Notes under the pieces: generated by a model
The model's database searches: none
The model's input: the letters and a program-made list of their open reading frames with translations, nothing else
What the model was told of the DNA's origin: nothing
Shown here: one piece after another, positions 9,934-17,545 of the stretch
How positions within the stretch are numbered: the first letter of the stretch is position 1
How the letters are laid out: each line of letters begins with the position of its first letter
Position numbers and translations under genes: made by a program
Assembly: GCA_024403775.1 (NCBI GenBank)
Contig: JAKSRE010000024.1
Coordinates: 1-40,411, forward strand
Reading direction: 5' to 3'
DNA length: 40,411 nucleotides
Source of the DNA: Clostridia bacterium
GTDB lineage: Bacteria > Bacillota > Clostridia > Saccharofermentanales > Saccharofermentanaceae

Positions 9934-10281
9934 TCTCATCAATCTAAAAAATATAAGTCCTGAAAAGTACGAGAAACCATTAAATATAAGCGATAACAGG
10001 TATGGATTAATTCTCTTATAATCTAATCCCTTGGAATAGATGAATCCTTCTACCAGTACGGCTGATATCTCAAGCACAGCTGTCACAATATATGCATTAA
10101 TGCCAGCACTTAATACCAGAACCGACTGTAAAAAGACAACCACTGGATTAGTCAAAACATTTACCAGAAACATCAGGTAAAAATCAGTACGAGACCTGAC
10201 ACCTACTATCCCTGCCATAATCCACTCAAGAATAATAGTCAGAATCAGACAGGTTAAAAAGTATTCGAGTACTCCAAACAT
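9931..10281 (-). CDS. Small polytopic membrane protein, one-unit relative of the 11383-12618 protein
   Basis: The 116-residue protein is almost entirely hydrophobic, with about four spans. From residue 28 it reads as one copy of a repeat unit found three times in the 411-residue protein encoded upstream: VRSRTD, then NVLTNP about ten residues later, then EGFIYSK, a basic patch, and LIFNGFSYF. The in-membrane glutamates in EW (TM1), LEIS and VEG (TM3) are notable. The ATG overlaps the preceding stop codon (TAATG), so translation is coupled to the 72-residue protein. I recognise no named family. It is the last gene of the operon, just before the bidirectional terminator. Confidence 0.75.
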   Translation of the reverse strand: MFGVLEYFLTCLILTIILEWIMAGIVGVRSRTDFYLMFLVNVLTNPVVVFLQSVLVLSAGINAYIVTAVLEISAVLVEGFIYSKGLDYKRINPYLLSLIFNGFSYFSGLIFFRLMR

Positions 10282-10499
10282 TATACGGCCTTCTTAGACT
10301 TTAATGTACGATTAAGAAGCACTACTACTACTGCTACAATAACTACAACAACCAATATAACAGGAATAAGTGTACTCATTGTCATATCAGATTTTCTTAA
10401 TGAATGATGGCCATCAAAAAACTTGGAATCAGTAGTAGTTGAACCCAAAGTCTCCTCTGGAAAAGGTATATCAGCTACATCAAAATTTAAATACTCCAC
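10281..10499 (-). CDS. Single-span small membrane protein (72 aa), paralogue of the 68-aa neighbour
   Basis: An acidic N-terminal segment of about 43 residues is followed by one very Val-rich span (IPVILVVVVIVAVVVVLL, about residues 45-62) and a short basic tail (RTLKSKK). The positive-inside rule puts the N-terminus outside. It is clearly paralogous to the 68-residue protein just upstream: both have FF-(D/N)-G-(H/K)-H, then KSD, then IPV and the Val-rich span. The start is GTG at 10499 behind AGAGG. The gap to the previous stop is 4 bp and the stop overlaps the next ATG, so this is a tightly packed operon. Function unknown. Confidence 0.75.
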   Translation of the reverse strand: MEYLNFDVADIPFPEETLGSTTTDSKFFDGHHSLRKSDMTMSTLIPVILVVVVIVAVVVVLLNRTLKSKKAV

Positions 10500-10503
10500 T
10501 TAT

Positions 10504-10710
10504 TTAACCTCTTTTTCTCTTAACTGTTTTTACTATTAATAAAGTTACCACAGCAACGATAACCACTACTACTATAAGCACAGGAATCAAAATTCCTGGT
10601 GTCAAATCAGATTTTGTAACATGTTTTCCATTAAAGAAAATGGCACCTTCACCAGTCTCTTCATCCTCGTATGGAACACCAATCTCATCATAATTAACCA
10701 AATCTATCAT
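10504..10710 (-). CDS. Single-span small membrane protein (68 aa)
   Basis: The acidic N-terminal part (YEDEETGEG) and the FFNGKHVTKSDL motif precede a Val/Ile-rich span (IPVLIVVVVIVAVVTLLIV) and a basic tail (KTVKRKRG), predicting an N-out, C-in topology. I start it at the ATG at 10710, which sits 9 bp after AAAGG; an ATG at 10719 directly abuts the ribosome site and is less likely. The start overlaps the 3' end of the preceding 60-residue gene by 17 bp. It and the next gene arose by duplication. No family recognised. Confidence 0.75.
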   Translation of the reverse strand: MIDLVNYDEIGVPYEDEETGEGAIFFNGKHVTKSDLTPGILIPVLIVVVVIVAVVTLLIVKTVKRKRG

Positions 10711-10876
10711 AAATATCATCCTTTGAATTATCTGAGTGGTTATTCTCCCTTTTGGATTTTACAACTTTGTCAATCTTAAAAGAACTCCAAATAATAAGTG
10801 CAAATACAAACAAAAACACAGGAATCGCAAATAAAGCAAATACAAAACCTTCACCACCCATAGCATCTAATATCAT
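10694..10876 (-). CDS. Single-span small membrane protein (60 aa)
   Basis: The eleven-residue N-terminus (MILDAMGGEGF) is followed by one hydrophobic span (VFALFAIPVFLFVFALIIW) and a charged cytoplasmic tail of about 28 residues. The ribosome site is very strong (GAGGAGGAG, 5-8 bp before the ATG), which argues that this short frame is real. The opening (M-hydrophobic-LD) resembles that of the 79-residue neighbour (MLLDVV). Function unknown. Confidence 0.72.
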   Translation of the reverse strand: MILDAMGGEGFVFALFAIPVFLFVFALIIWSSFKIDKVVKSKRENNHSDNSKDDIYDRFG

Positions 10877-10891
10877 ATAAGTCTCCTCCTC

Positions 10892-11131
10892 TTAGCTCTT
10901 GTAATGCTTTTTACTAGTCTTACTACTTTTATTCTTACTGCTCTTTTTATTCTTGTGGTGCCTCATCTTACGCTTGGCAGCTTCTTCTTTCTCTGTATAA
11001 ATCTTATCCGCATGATCTATACCTCTAATGAGAAGAGTCAATTTAACGCCAATACCAATAAGCAAAATAAGAACTGGGATTATAAATATCCAGCTAACTT
11101 CGACAGTCGAATCTACCACATCAAGAAGCAT
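10892..11131 (-). CDS. Single-span small membrane protein with Lys-rich tail (79 aa)
   Basis: A short N-terminus (MLLDVVDSTVEVS) precedes one span (WIFIIPVLILLIGIGVKLTLLI). The tail is long and highly basic, with many Lys, Arg and Ser residues (KNKKSSKNKSSKTSKK). Such a tail could bind nucleic acid, acidic phospholipid or a partner protein on the inner face; this is inference. A GAGGTG ribosome site lies before the ATG. It sits in the middle of the operon of very small membrane proteins. Confidence 0.7.
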   Translation of the reverse strand: MLLDVVDSTVEVSWIFIIPVLILLIGIGVKLTLLIRGIDHADKIYTEKEEAAKRKMRHHKNKKSSKNKSSKTSKKHYKS

Positions 11132-11163
11132 AAGTGCACCTCATAAATACTATTTCCAAATTA

Positions 11164-11346
11164 TTATACTTCAACTTCATCTTCATTTGAAGTTGTCCCC
11201 TCTTTTTTACTTTCTTTCACAACTTTATAGATAAAAAGTCCACTTACAACCGATATGGATAGTACTATCGCCATAACAGTACCAAAACCATTCTCTATTT
11301 TATAGTTTGGACTTGCAGCATCCAAAAATCTTATAAATGAATTCAC
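11164..11346 (-). CDS. Single-span small membrane protein with acidic tail (60 aa)
   Basis: N-terminal segment of about 22 residues containing RFLDAASPN, one span (TVMAIVLSISVVSGLFIYKV), then a mixed-charge tail ending in an acidic stretch (NEDEVEV). The start is GTG at 11346, placed after AAAGGAGT; an ATG 8 bp upstream is out of frame and stops immediately. It is the first of the five tiny single-span genes, 36 bp after the large repeat protein gene. No family recognised. Confidence 0.65.
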   Translation of the reverse strand: MNSFIRFLDAASPNYKIENGFGTVMAIVLSISVVSGLFIYKVVKESKKEGTTSNEDEVEV

Positions 11347-11382
11347 TTTGTCATTACTCCTTTCGAAGAGAAAATACTTGCT

Positions 11383-12618
11383 TTAACCTACCAGAGCAAA
11401 GAAAACACTATGTATCCAGCTATTGTGGATATAACTTAGGAAATATCTTCCAAAATCGGTAGATGCCGTCAATAGCCACCAGGTTAGTGTAAACCCAAGG
11501 TTAGAAAGAACTGCCAGAAGCCAGGCTCTCTTTTTGTTATTAAATAAAGTCTTCCTATAGATCAATCCTTCAAAGACAGTATATAAGGCAAAATGGATGC
11601 ATGCAAAAAGCCCTATTAATCTATATCGGCCATTATTCCAGGTAAATCCAGGCTGGTTATGAAAAATTTCAGAATACAAAGTTAGAACCATGTAATTACC
11701 GAGGACAAAGGATATTGGTTTTATGGCAAGATTCGATGCGGCAAATATCAGAATATCCTTTCGCTGGCGCACACCCATAAAATACGCGATGGCATACAAA
11801 ACTCCCAAAGGAACTAATAATGATATTGGGAACATGATCTCAACTGGTGAGTACTTGCCCATCCAGAAAATTAAGTCTTCGATATCGTTAAAAAGATACA
11901 AAAGCATGGTAAAAACAATATTTCCAGCTACTGCAAGAAATATACTTTTCCACTTCTTTATTGGAAGAAACTTAATATAAATCAAGCCTTCAATCAGAAT
12001 GCTTAGGATAAGTATCATAGAAATTCCACAAAATACTCTGGCTATTTTTCTGTAATCCAGATTGTTAAAGAACATAAGGATAATCTTGTCCGTAACAAAA
12101 CTTGCACTCAAAGGCAGAATGAGCTTTGAGAAACAAAAGGTTAATCCAAGTTTTATATAGCTTAGACCATCTTTAAGTCCAAGAATTATAGCAAGAATCA
12201 GATAAGTAGCTACAAGAAGTATAATAAACGAGAAGGACTCTTGAATTTTTATATCAATATCTCTCGTTACCAGTACGCCTGTTATAAGTAATGTAGTATT
12301 TATGGTGATTGATGTAAGTAAAATATGCGCTTTATTTTTAAGTAGCAGACGATAAATTATAGTAGACAAAACTACTACAAGAATAAGTGCGAGAATATCT
12401 AGTACGAGTTCCTTCACGCGGTACCTAAGCTGTATTAAGCGGCCATCAAAGATAGTTTGTACCAAAGGATTAAACAAAGCATTAGTAAGTAGATACGTAA
12501 CTACTATAACTACTTTATCGCGTAGAGATTTGATATCAAGCGCCTTAAAAAGTCCACCGAACACCCCTGCCAAAAATAGAATAAGGCATACATTATAAAG
12601 GATGGTCAATGCTCTCAC
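11383..12618 (-). CDS. Polytopic membrane protein built of three repeated units
   Basis: The 411-residue product is nearly all membrane spans (about 11-12). Three homologous units can be aligned by eye, from about residues 34, 160 and 285. Each has a basic/acidic turn, a span with a conserved Asn or Lys and Pro (TNALFNP, SKLILP, SNLAIKP), a span ending in a Glu-x-x-Ile-Tyr type motif (STIIYR, EGLIYIK, EGLIYRK), a basic loop, and a span with Asn (TINTT, AGNIVFT, LSNLGFT). The 116-residue protein at the operon end is a fourth copy. I start it at GTG 12618, which overlaps the upstream TGA by 4 bp (GTGA) behind GAAGGG; an ATG 42 bp upstream lies deep in the previous gene. No named family or function recognised. 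Confidence 0.75.
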   Translation of the reverse strand: MRALTILYNVCLILFLAGVFGGLFKALDIKSLRDKVVIVVTYLLTNALFNPLVQTIFDGRLIQLRYRVKELVLDILALILVVVLSTIIYRLLLKNKAHILLTSITINTTLLITGVLVTRDIDIKIQESFSFIILLVATYLILAIILGLKDGLSYIKLGLTFCFSKLILPLSASFVTDKIILMFFNNLDYRKIARVFCGISMILILSILIEGLIYIKFLPIKKWKSIFLAVAGNIVFTMLLYLFNDIEDLIFWMGKYSPVEIMFPISLLVPLGVLYAIAYFMGVRQRKDILIFAASNLAIKPISFVLGNYMVLTLYSEIFHNQPGFTWNNGRYRLIGLFACIHFALYTVFEGLIYRKTLFNNKKRAWLLAVLSNLGFTLTWWLLTASTDFGRYFLSYIHNSWIHSVFFALVG

Positions 12619-13706
12619 TTCCCTTCTCTTGGAAGAATCGTAAGTGCCAGTATAAGGCATATAACTGAGGCAATGAGAATTATTACGCAGTTAACAGCGA
12701 AGCCATCCACCCTGAAAACAAATGTCGGAAACGTTCCAAGAAAAAGTCCAATTGTCGTTATTCCGAACGCGCCGCCAGGACATTCCTTAATCACAGATAC
12801 CAAAACCGCCAGCGTAATCGCCATAGTCATGCTGAAAAACATGATTCCAATAAGCGAGATCTCCATTATATTATTTCCGAAAAGCAAAAATGGCACCGAT
12901 CCAGCAATGCTTATAATCGCCGTTTTATAGATTCCCAACTTATCAATGAGAACACCACCCAGGCACTTACCAGTGCCCATGAAAACATATAATAGGATAG
13001 TCTGAATCACAGTCTTACGCCACGCAGTCGGAATTCCATATCCCATATATGCTCTAACAGCAACAATAATAAACGCAGCAGCAATAATAAAAGCAACTGA
13101 CACATCCTTACGTGCATAATTAAAGTTTTTACAGTTAATTGAATCCTTTGACGAAGTCTTCTTATAGTTCTCTGCAAGTAAAACAAGTGGCAGTATCAGT
13201 ACACTTGCAAGTGCCACCCACCAGAAGTTAATGCCATACTGAGCGAGAAGTTTACCAGTTACGAGGCCAAAAGATCCGCCTCCAACAAATATCGCACTAT
13301 GAGACATCTTGCCGTTACTTACTCTTAGTGTAAGTTCGGCGCCAGATATGTGAAGGCCGCAGTTACCAAGGCACAGCAGAATAAGCGCGAGCCAGAAGAG
13401 TGGTTTATTATTATCAGCATTTGCTGCCACACCCAGAAAATACATTAGAAAACCTGAGATCAAAAGCATGTAACCTATAGGACCTGGTTTAAACTTGGGA
13501 TTTGCATCATGCATTGCACCAATAATTCCCTGTGGTACAAATGCCATCGCATCATAAATGATTGCCGCCAGCCCTAGAAACATCAGGTTCCCATTAATGC
13601 TCGAAAGGAGGTAAAAGCACACTACCTCAACAAGAAAGTGCACCACAAAATACATCCATGCAGCGCCCATATTTGAGTGCGTCTGAATATCTGATTTCTT
13701 CATCAT
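12615..13706 (-). CDS. MFS-type membrane transporter
   Basis: The 363-residue protein has about 11-12 hydrophobic spans and the layout of a major facilitator permease. An early loop motif (GIIGAMHDANPKFKPGPIG, about residues 61-80) sits where MFS proteins carry their loop 2-3 signature, and a matching loop (GKCLGGVLIDKLG) occurs in the second half. The substrate cannot be read from the sequence. I start it at the ATG at 13706, 7 bp after GGAG; a second ATG follows directly. It is the first gene of the eight-gene operon and is translationally coupled to the three-unit protein. An extended -10 lies about 45 bp upstream. Confidence 0.75.
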   Translation of the reverse strand: MMKKSDIQTHSNMGAAWMYFVVHFLVEVVCFYLLSSINGNLMFLGLAAIIYDAMAFVPQGIIGAMHDANPKFKPGPIGYMLLISGFLMYFLGVAANADNNKPLFWLALILLCLGNCGLHISGAELTLRVSNGKMSHSAIFVGGGSFGLVTGKLLAQYGINFWWVALASVLILPLVLLAENYKKTSSKDSINCKNFNYARKDVSVAFIIAAAFIIVAVRAYMGYGIPTAWRKTVIQTILLYVFMGTGKCLGGVLIDKLGIYKTAIISIAGSVPFLLFGNNIMEISLIGIMFFSMTMAITLAVLVSVIKECPGGAFGITTIGLFLGTFPTFVFRVDGFAVNCVIILIASVICLILALTILPREGK

Positions 13707-13746
13707 TTCAATTCTCCAATTTCTTTTCACTTTTTCAAGTAATAAG

Positions 13747-13755
13747 ATTATAGCA
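13747..13755 (-). promoter_or_regulatory. Extended -10 promoter of the MFS / small-membrane-protein operon
   Basis: On the minus strand the sequence reads TGC-TATAAT, a consensus -10 with the TGn extension, about 40 bp before the ATG at 13706. No convincing -35 is present at 17 bp, which is normal for extended -10 promoters. The tandem-repeat arrays start about 125 bp upstream of it. Confidence 0.6.
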
Positions 13756-13880
13756 CTATGAATTCCTCAAGTCGTGAGATAGACATATAATTCGCTAATT
13801 GGCACAATTTATCGTCGCGTTACAAATGCATTGTGACGAATTTTGTTTTATGCGGATGGATGAGGCGTGGCTACATTCAT

Positions 13881-14310
13881 GGTAGGATGTCACGGTAGCC
13901 GGTACAGTGTACCGTGGATTCGAGGCTGAAACAGCGTTTTTTCACGGTATGATGTCGCGGTAGCCGGTACAGTGTACCGCGAATTTTGAGCTGAAACAGT
14001 GTTTTTTCACGGTATGATGTCGCGGTAGCCGGTACAGTGTACCGCGAATTTGAGACTGAAACAGCGTTTTTTCACGGTAAGATGTCGCGGTAGCCGGTAC
14101 AGTGTACCGCGAATTTTGGGCTGAAACAGCGTTTTTTCACGGTATATTGTCGCGGTAGCCGGTACAGTGTACCGCGAATTTGAGGCTGAAACAGCGTTTT
14201 TTCACGGTATGATGTCGCGGTAGCCGGTACAGTGTACCGCGAATTTTGAGGCTAAAACAGCGTTTTTTCGCGGTAGGATGTCGCGGTAGCCGGTACAGTG
14301 TACCGCGAAT
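13881..14310. repeat. Tandem array 1: seven 65-bp units with a nested palindrome
   Basis: The core GGTACAGTGTACC starts at 13901, 13966, 14031, 14096, 14161, 14226 and 14292, so the period is 65 bp (last step 66). Each core has flanking arms CGCGGTA and TACCGCG. The first unit instead has CACGGTA and TACCGTG, so both arms changed together. Between cores most units hold GCTGAAACAGC followed by GTTTTTT and a further CGGTA half-site. Since 65 is not a multiple of three and stops are frequent, the array is not coding. It lies upstream of the MFS operon promoter and downstream of the thrC terminator. Confidence 0.95.
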
Positions 14311-14482
14311 TAACGGTAGGACGTTACGGTTACCGTCACTTGTACGGTTAAATTCGCCTCCAAACGTTCTAAATTAACGGTAGGACGTTACGGTTACCGT
14401 CACTTATACAGTTAAATACGCTTCCAAATGTCCTAAATTAACGGTAGGACGTTACGGTTACCGTCACTTATACAGTTATTTT
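14311..14482. repeat. Tandem array 2: three 64-bp units related to array 1
   Basis: The segment TAACGGTAGGACGTTACGG starts at 14311, 14375 and 14439, a 64-bp period. Each unit holds the palindrome ACGGT-T-ACCGT plus two further CGGT half-sites. The pattern CGGTA-GGA-GT followed by CGGT and CCG matches array 1 (CGGTA, GATGT, CGCGGTAGCC) with substitutions, so the two families look homologous but diverged. The last unit is cut short after the third half-site. Confidence 0.93.
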
Positions 14483-14493
14483 ATGGCCAAGCG

Positions 14494-14803
14494 CCAAAAG
14501 TCTATGTGCATGGTCTAGGTAGCCTAGACCAGTAACCTAGAATCTGGGCCCCAAAATACCAAAAGTCTATGTGCACGGTCTAGGTAGCCTAGACCAGTAA
14601 CCTAGAATCTGGGCCCAAAAACGCTAAAAGTCTATGTGCACGGTCTAGGTAGCCTAGACCAGTAACATAGAATCTGGGCCTAAAAACGTAAAAAGTCTAT
14701 GTGCATGGTCTAGGTAGCCTAGACCAGTAACATAGAATCTGGGCCTAAAAACGCTAAAAGTCTATGTGCACGGTCTAGGTAGCCTAGACCAACAACCTAG
14801 AAA
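14494..14803. repeat. Tandem array 3: five 65-bp units with an 8-bp-arm palindrome
   Basis: The core GGTCTAGG-TAG-CCTAGACC starts at 14512, 14577, 14642, 14707 and 14772, exactly 65 bp apart. A third CCTAG (or CATAG) half-site and the palindrome-like CTGGGCC lie downstream in each unit. The core is perfectly conserved in all five copies, while the joining segment (around CCCAAAAACGCT) varies. The unit shares the 65-bp period and the central GGTAGCC with array 1. Confidence 0.95.
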
Positions 14804-14821
14804 TTCCACCAATTACCCAAA

Positions 14822-14866
14822 TAAAAAACCTCCAGGGGGCGCGAATACGCGAACCCTGGAGGTTTT
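14822..14866 (-). terminator. Intrinsic terminator of thrC and its operon
   Basis: AAAACCTCCAGGG (14825-14837) pairs perfectly with CCCTGGAGGTTTT (14854-14866), and the loop contains a smaller GCGCG/CGCG pairing. On the minus strand the stem is followed by a run of T (14828-14823). It lies 20 bp after the thrC stop codon. Confidence 0.9.
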
Positions 14867-14886
14867 GTGATGATCAATTAATCTGA

Positions 14887-16395
14887 TTAGCCATTAATCA
14901 GGATTTTTGCAACTGTGGACTGCATATCAGACTTTTCGATGAGGGTATTATGGAGAATTGGCTTCTCTGTGAGAGTTCTGATGCCCTCTGGGATAGGATA
15001 GCCACTCTCTTCTGAGAGCTCCTTAATTACTGTCTCATCTGAGCGACCGCTGCAATAGCCTGAGCCCTTGATTGCATCCATTACTGATGGAGCAAACTTG
15101 AATGGTGATGCTGTTGAAGCAAATACTGTCTTTGTCTCATCATTTGATCTCTGATGATAACGATTGTAGATGTTAAAACCAACACTTGTATGTGTGTCGA
15201 TTACATGATCTGTGCGGTCATATACATCAACGATTGTCTTTGTGATACCAGTCTCATCGGCAAAGCCACCTACGAACTGCTTCTGGAGTGACTTTAATGT
15301 TGCTGGATCTACTGAATACTTACCGTTTCCGTTTAAGTCAGCCATCCATGACTTAATCAAATCAGCATTGTGATTTGTTACCTCATAAAGAAGTCTCTCA
15401 AGGTTAGATGAGATGAGGATATCCATTGATGGTGAATTTGTCTTGAAGAACTCACGGTTACGGTCATAAGTACCTGTAGCGAAGAAATCACAGAGAACCT
15501 TGTTCTTGTTTGATGCACAGATAAGCTTCTTTACTGGAACGCCCATCTGCTTTGCATACCATGCTGCAAGGATATTACCAAAGTTACCTGTTGGAACAAC
15601 GATATTGATTGCCTCACCCTCGGCGATTTTTTCTCTCTTCCAGAGATTAACATATGAATATACATAGTAAGCAATCTGTGGAACGAGACGGCCCCAGTTG
15701 ATTGAGTTAGCTGATGAGAGCATAATGCCAGAATCGTTGAGTTCTCTGTTAAACTCAGGATTACCAAAGATTGTCTTAACGCCTGTCTGAGCGTCGTCGA
15801 AGCAGCCCTTAACAGCTACAACATGTGTATTCTTACCTTCTGTTGTTACCATCTGAAGTCTCTGTGCCTCAGATACTCCGTCTGAAGGATAGAAAACAAT
15901 AATCTCTGTGCCTGGAAGATCCTTGAAGCCCTCAAGTGCAGCTTTACCTGTATCACCAGATGTTGCTGTAAGGATACAAATCTTCTTTGTCTCACCTGTC
16001 TTACGAAGTGATGCTGTCATGAGATGTGGAAGGAGCTGCAAAGCTACATCCTTAAATGCAGACGTTGGACCGTGCCACAACTCTAAGATATACTCACGAT
16101 CGTTATACTCATTCATCTGAACGAGTGGAAGTGTGTCTTCTCCCCACTTCTCTTCATCATAAGCCTGGCTTGTATAATCTAATAACTCATCAAGAGTGAA
16201 TTCCTCAAGGAACTTGGAAAGAACGTGAGCTGAGAGCTCATAGTACTTCATGTCTTTCATCTCTGCAAATTCTGAAGCTGAGATTGTTGGAATTGTCTCT
16301 GGTACAAACAAACCGCCGTCTGGTGCAATACCTTTTACAATAGCTTCAGAAGCCGTAAACTTACGGTCAAATCCTCTTGTGCTTACATATTTCAT
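14887..16395 (-). CDS. thrC: Threonine synthase
   Basis: A PLP enzyme that converts O-phosphohomoserine to threonine and phosphate in the cytoplasm. At 502 residues it belongs to the longer (fungal/E. coli-like) class. The N-terminal STRG and DGGLFVPE motifs and the PLP-lysine motif HGPTSAFKD (Lys115) are present, followed by TATSGDTGKAAL and VPTGNFGNILA, both typical of the family. GGAGG stands about 9 bp before the ATG. It is the last gene of a six-gene minus-strand operon, 49 bp behind an unrelated membrane protein gene and just before a strong terminator. I see no T-box or threonine leader immediately upstream, so it may depend on the operon promoter. Confidence 0.97.
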   Translation of the reverse strand: MKYVSTRGFDRKFTASEAIVKGIAPDGGLFVPETIPTISASEFAEMKDMKYYELSAHVLSKFLEEFTLDELLDYTSQAYDEEKWGEDTLPLVQMNEYNDREYILELWHGPTSAFKDVALQLLPHLMTASLRKTGETKKICILTATSGDTGKAALEGFKDLPGTEIIVFYPSDGVSEAQRLQMVTTEGKNTHVVAVKGCFDDAQTGVKTIFGNPEFNRELNDSGIMLSSANSINWGRLVPQIAYYVYSYVNLWKREKIAEGEAINIVVPTGNFGNILAAWYAKQMGVPVKKLICASNKNKVLCDFFATGTYDRNREFFKTNSPSMDILISSNLERLLYEVTNHNADLIKSWMADLNGNGKYSVDPATLKSLQKQFVGGFADETGITKTIVDVYDRTDHVIDTHTSVGFNIYNRYHQRSNDETKTVFASTASPFKFAPSVMDAIKGSGYCSGRSDETVIKELSEESGYPIPEGIRTLTEKPILHNTLIEKSDMQSTVAKILING

Positions 16396-16444
16396 ATTGG
16401 TTGTCCTCCAATTAAAAATTCATACTTTCTATTAAGCCTCAGCC

Positions 16445-17545
16445 TTAAGTCTCAGAAGGAGTCTCTCCTTCAGGACTAGCATTGCTTTCGCCATTATCAC
16501 TATTACCTGCCTCGTTGGCATCGTTCACTTCTGAACCATCTGCCATTGTCTCAATAACTTCGCCGGCACCTTCGCCGCCAGCCTCGCCGTTTAATGCTGC
16601 AACCTCTTCAGGTGAGAGTGTAACAGCTGTAGCTTCTGCTTCCTGAGCAACAGACTCCTGAGTAGTTATCTGTGTATCACCAGCAGTTTCTGCTGGAGTT
16701 GTCTCAGAAGCATTTGCTGAAGTATCCTCCTCTGTAGCAAACTCGGTAAGATATTTTTGTAATACTGCGTTAACTTCAGGATCATTTTTATATTCACCAA
16801 GCTCATTAACAAGAAAATCGAGTCTGTCCTGGTTAGATTTTGCAGTCTTAAGAAGCGCTGCTGATGGGATTACTACAAAGTATATGATGAGTGCCAATGC
16901 TGCAACAAGTAAAACACCAACAATGATATTAATTGTTGTTCGCATCTTATCGGCTGGAGTTCTCATTGACTCAATCTCAATATCGTCATTAATCTGCTCA
17001 TCACCTGATGCTGCTGAACGCATCATTACTTCGCGGCGTTCCTTATCGCTTGCCATCTTGAAGTCTTCGCTTCCGTGTGAGGCACGCATGAGAATTGGAG
17101 CCTGCATTGAAGCACCGCCCATTCCTCTATTAGAATTACCTGAACCCTTACGATTATTCTCACTTACAGGAGCTGGACGCTTGTCGCCTCTTGTAATAGA
17201 ATCTCTAATCTGCTTGAGACCTTCCTGAGCAACATAAAGATTATTCTGTGTAGTGAGGATTTTTTTGATCGAATACTCAACACTTTCGCCGGCTCTTCTG
17301 AACTCATAGTCTCTTGCAAGGCAAAGACCAAATACCAGTGCCGGATCTCCCCAGTCAGGGTAATTTACGATAAGTGGCTTAAGGAAAATCTGAGCCACAT
17401 CTGTTCCCTCTCCCTGAGCATTTGAGAGCGCTTTATTATATTGTCTTGCAACATTTACGCGAGTCTCTGGGCTTATGTTAAGAAACATAAGATCGACATC
17501 TGTAATTGGTGCTATCTGACAAAGTAAACCTCTGTAATCAAACAT
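16445..17545 (-). CDS. Hypothetical single-span membrane protein with acidic Ala/Glu-rich tail
   Basis: The 366-residue protein has an N-terminal helical domain (residues 1-115, with paired-helix features such as AQIFLKPLIVNYPDWGDPAL), a polar Gly/Asn/Arg-rich linker (about 120-200), one membrane span (about 205-227), a short helical region, and a tail from about 270 of low-complexity Glu/Ala/Thr/Gly. The likely topology is N-in with the tail outside. I recognise no named family. The ATG overlaps the end of folC by 8 bp and follows AGGGGAG, so translation is coupled. Why it sits between folC and thrC is unclear. Confidence 0.7.
   Translation of the reverse strand: MFDYRGLLCQIAPITDVDLMFLNISPETRVNVARQYNKALSNAQGEGTDVAQIFLKPLIVNYPDWGDPALVFGLCLARDYEFRRAGESVEYSIKKILTTQNNLYVAQEGLKQIRDSITRGDKRPAPVSENNRKGSGNSNRGMGGASMQAPILMRASHGSEDFKMASDKERREVMMRSAASGDEQINDDIEIESMRTPADKMRTTINIIVGVLLVAALALIIYFVVIPSAALLKTAKSNQDRLDFLVNELGEYKNDPEVNAVLQKYLTEFATEEDTSANASETTPAETAGDTQITTQESVAQEAEATAVTLSPEEVAALNGEAGGEGAGEVIETMADGSEVNDANEAGNSDNGESNASPEGETPSET

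Noticed and set aside
13793..13848. Long inverted repeat between TCGTCGCG and TGTGACGA near the MFS promoter
   Set aside because: The arms match only with an insertion and mismatches; not convincing as an operator.
13881..14803. CRISPR array
   Set aside because: Whole 64-65 bp units are repeated, including the parts between palindromes; there are no unique spacers and no cas genes nearby.
16396..16444. T-box or threonine attenuator before thrC
   Set aside because: Only 49 bp separate thrC from the upstream gene, with no room for a T-box and no Thr-rich leader.
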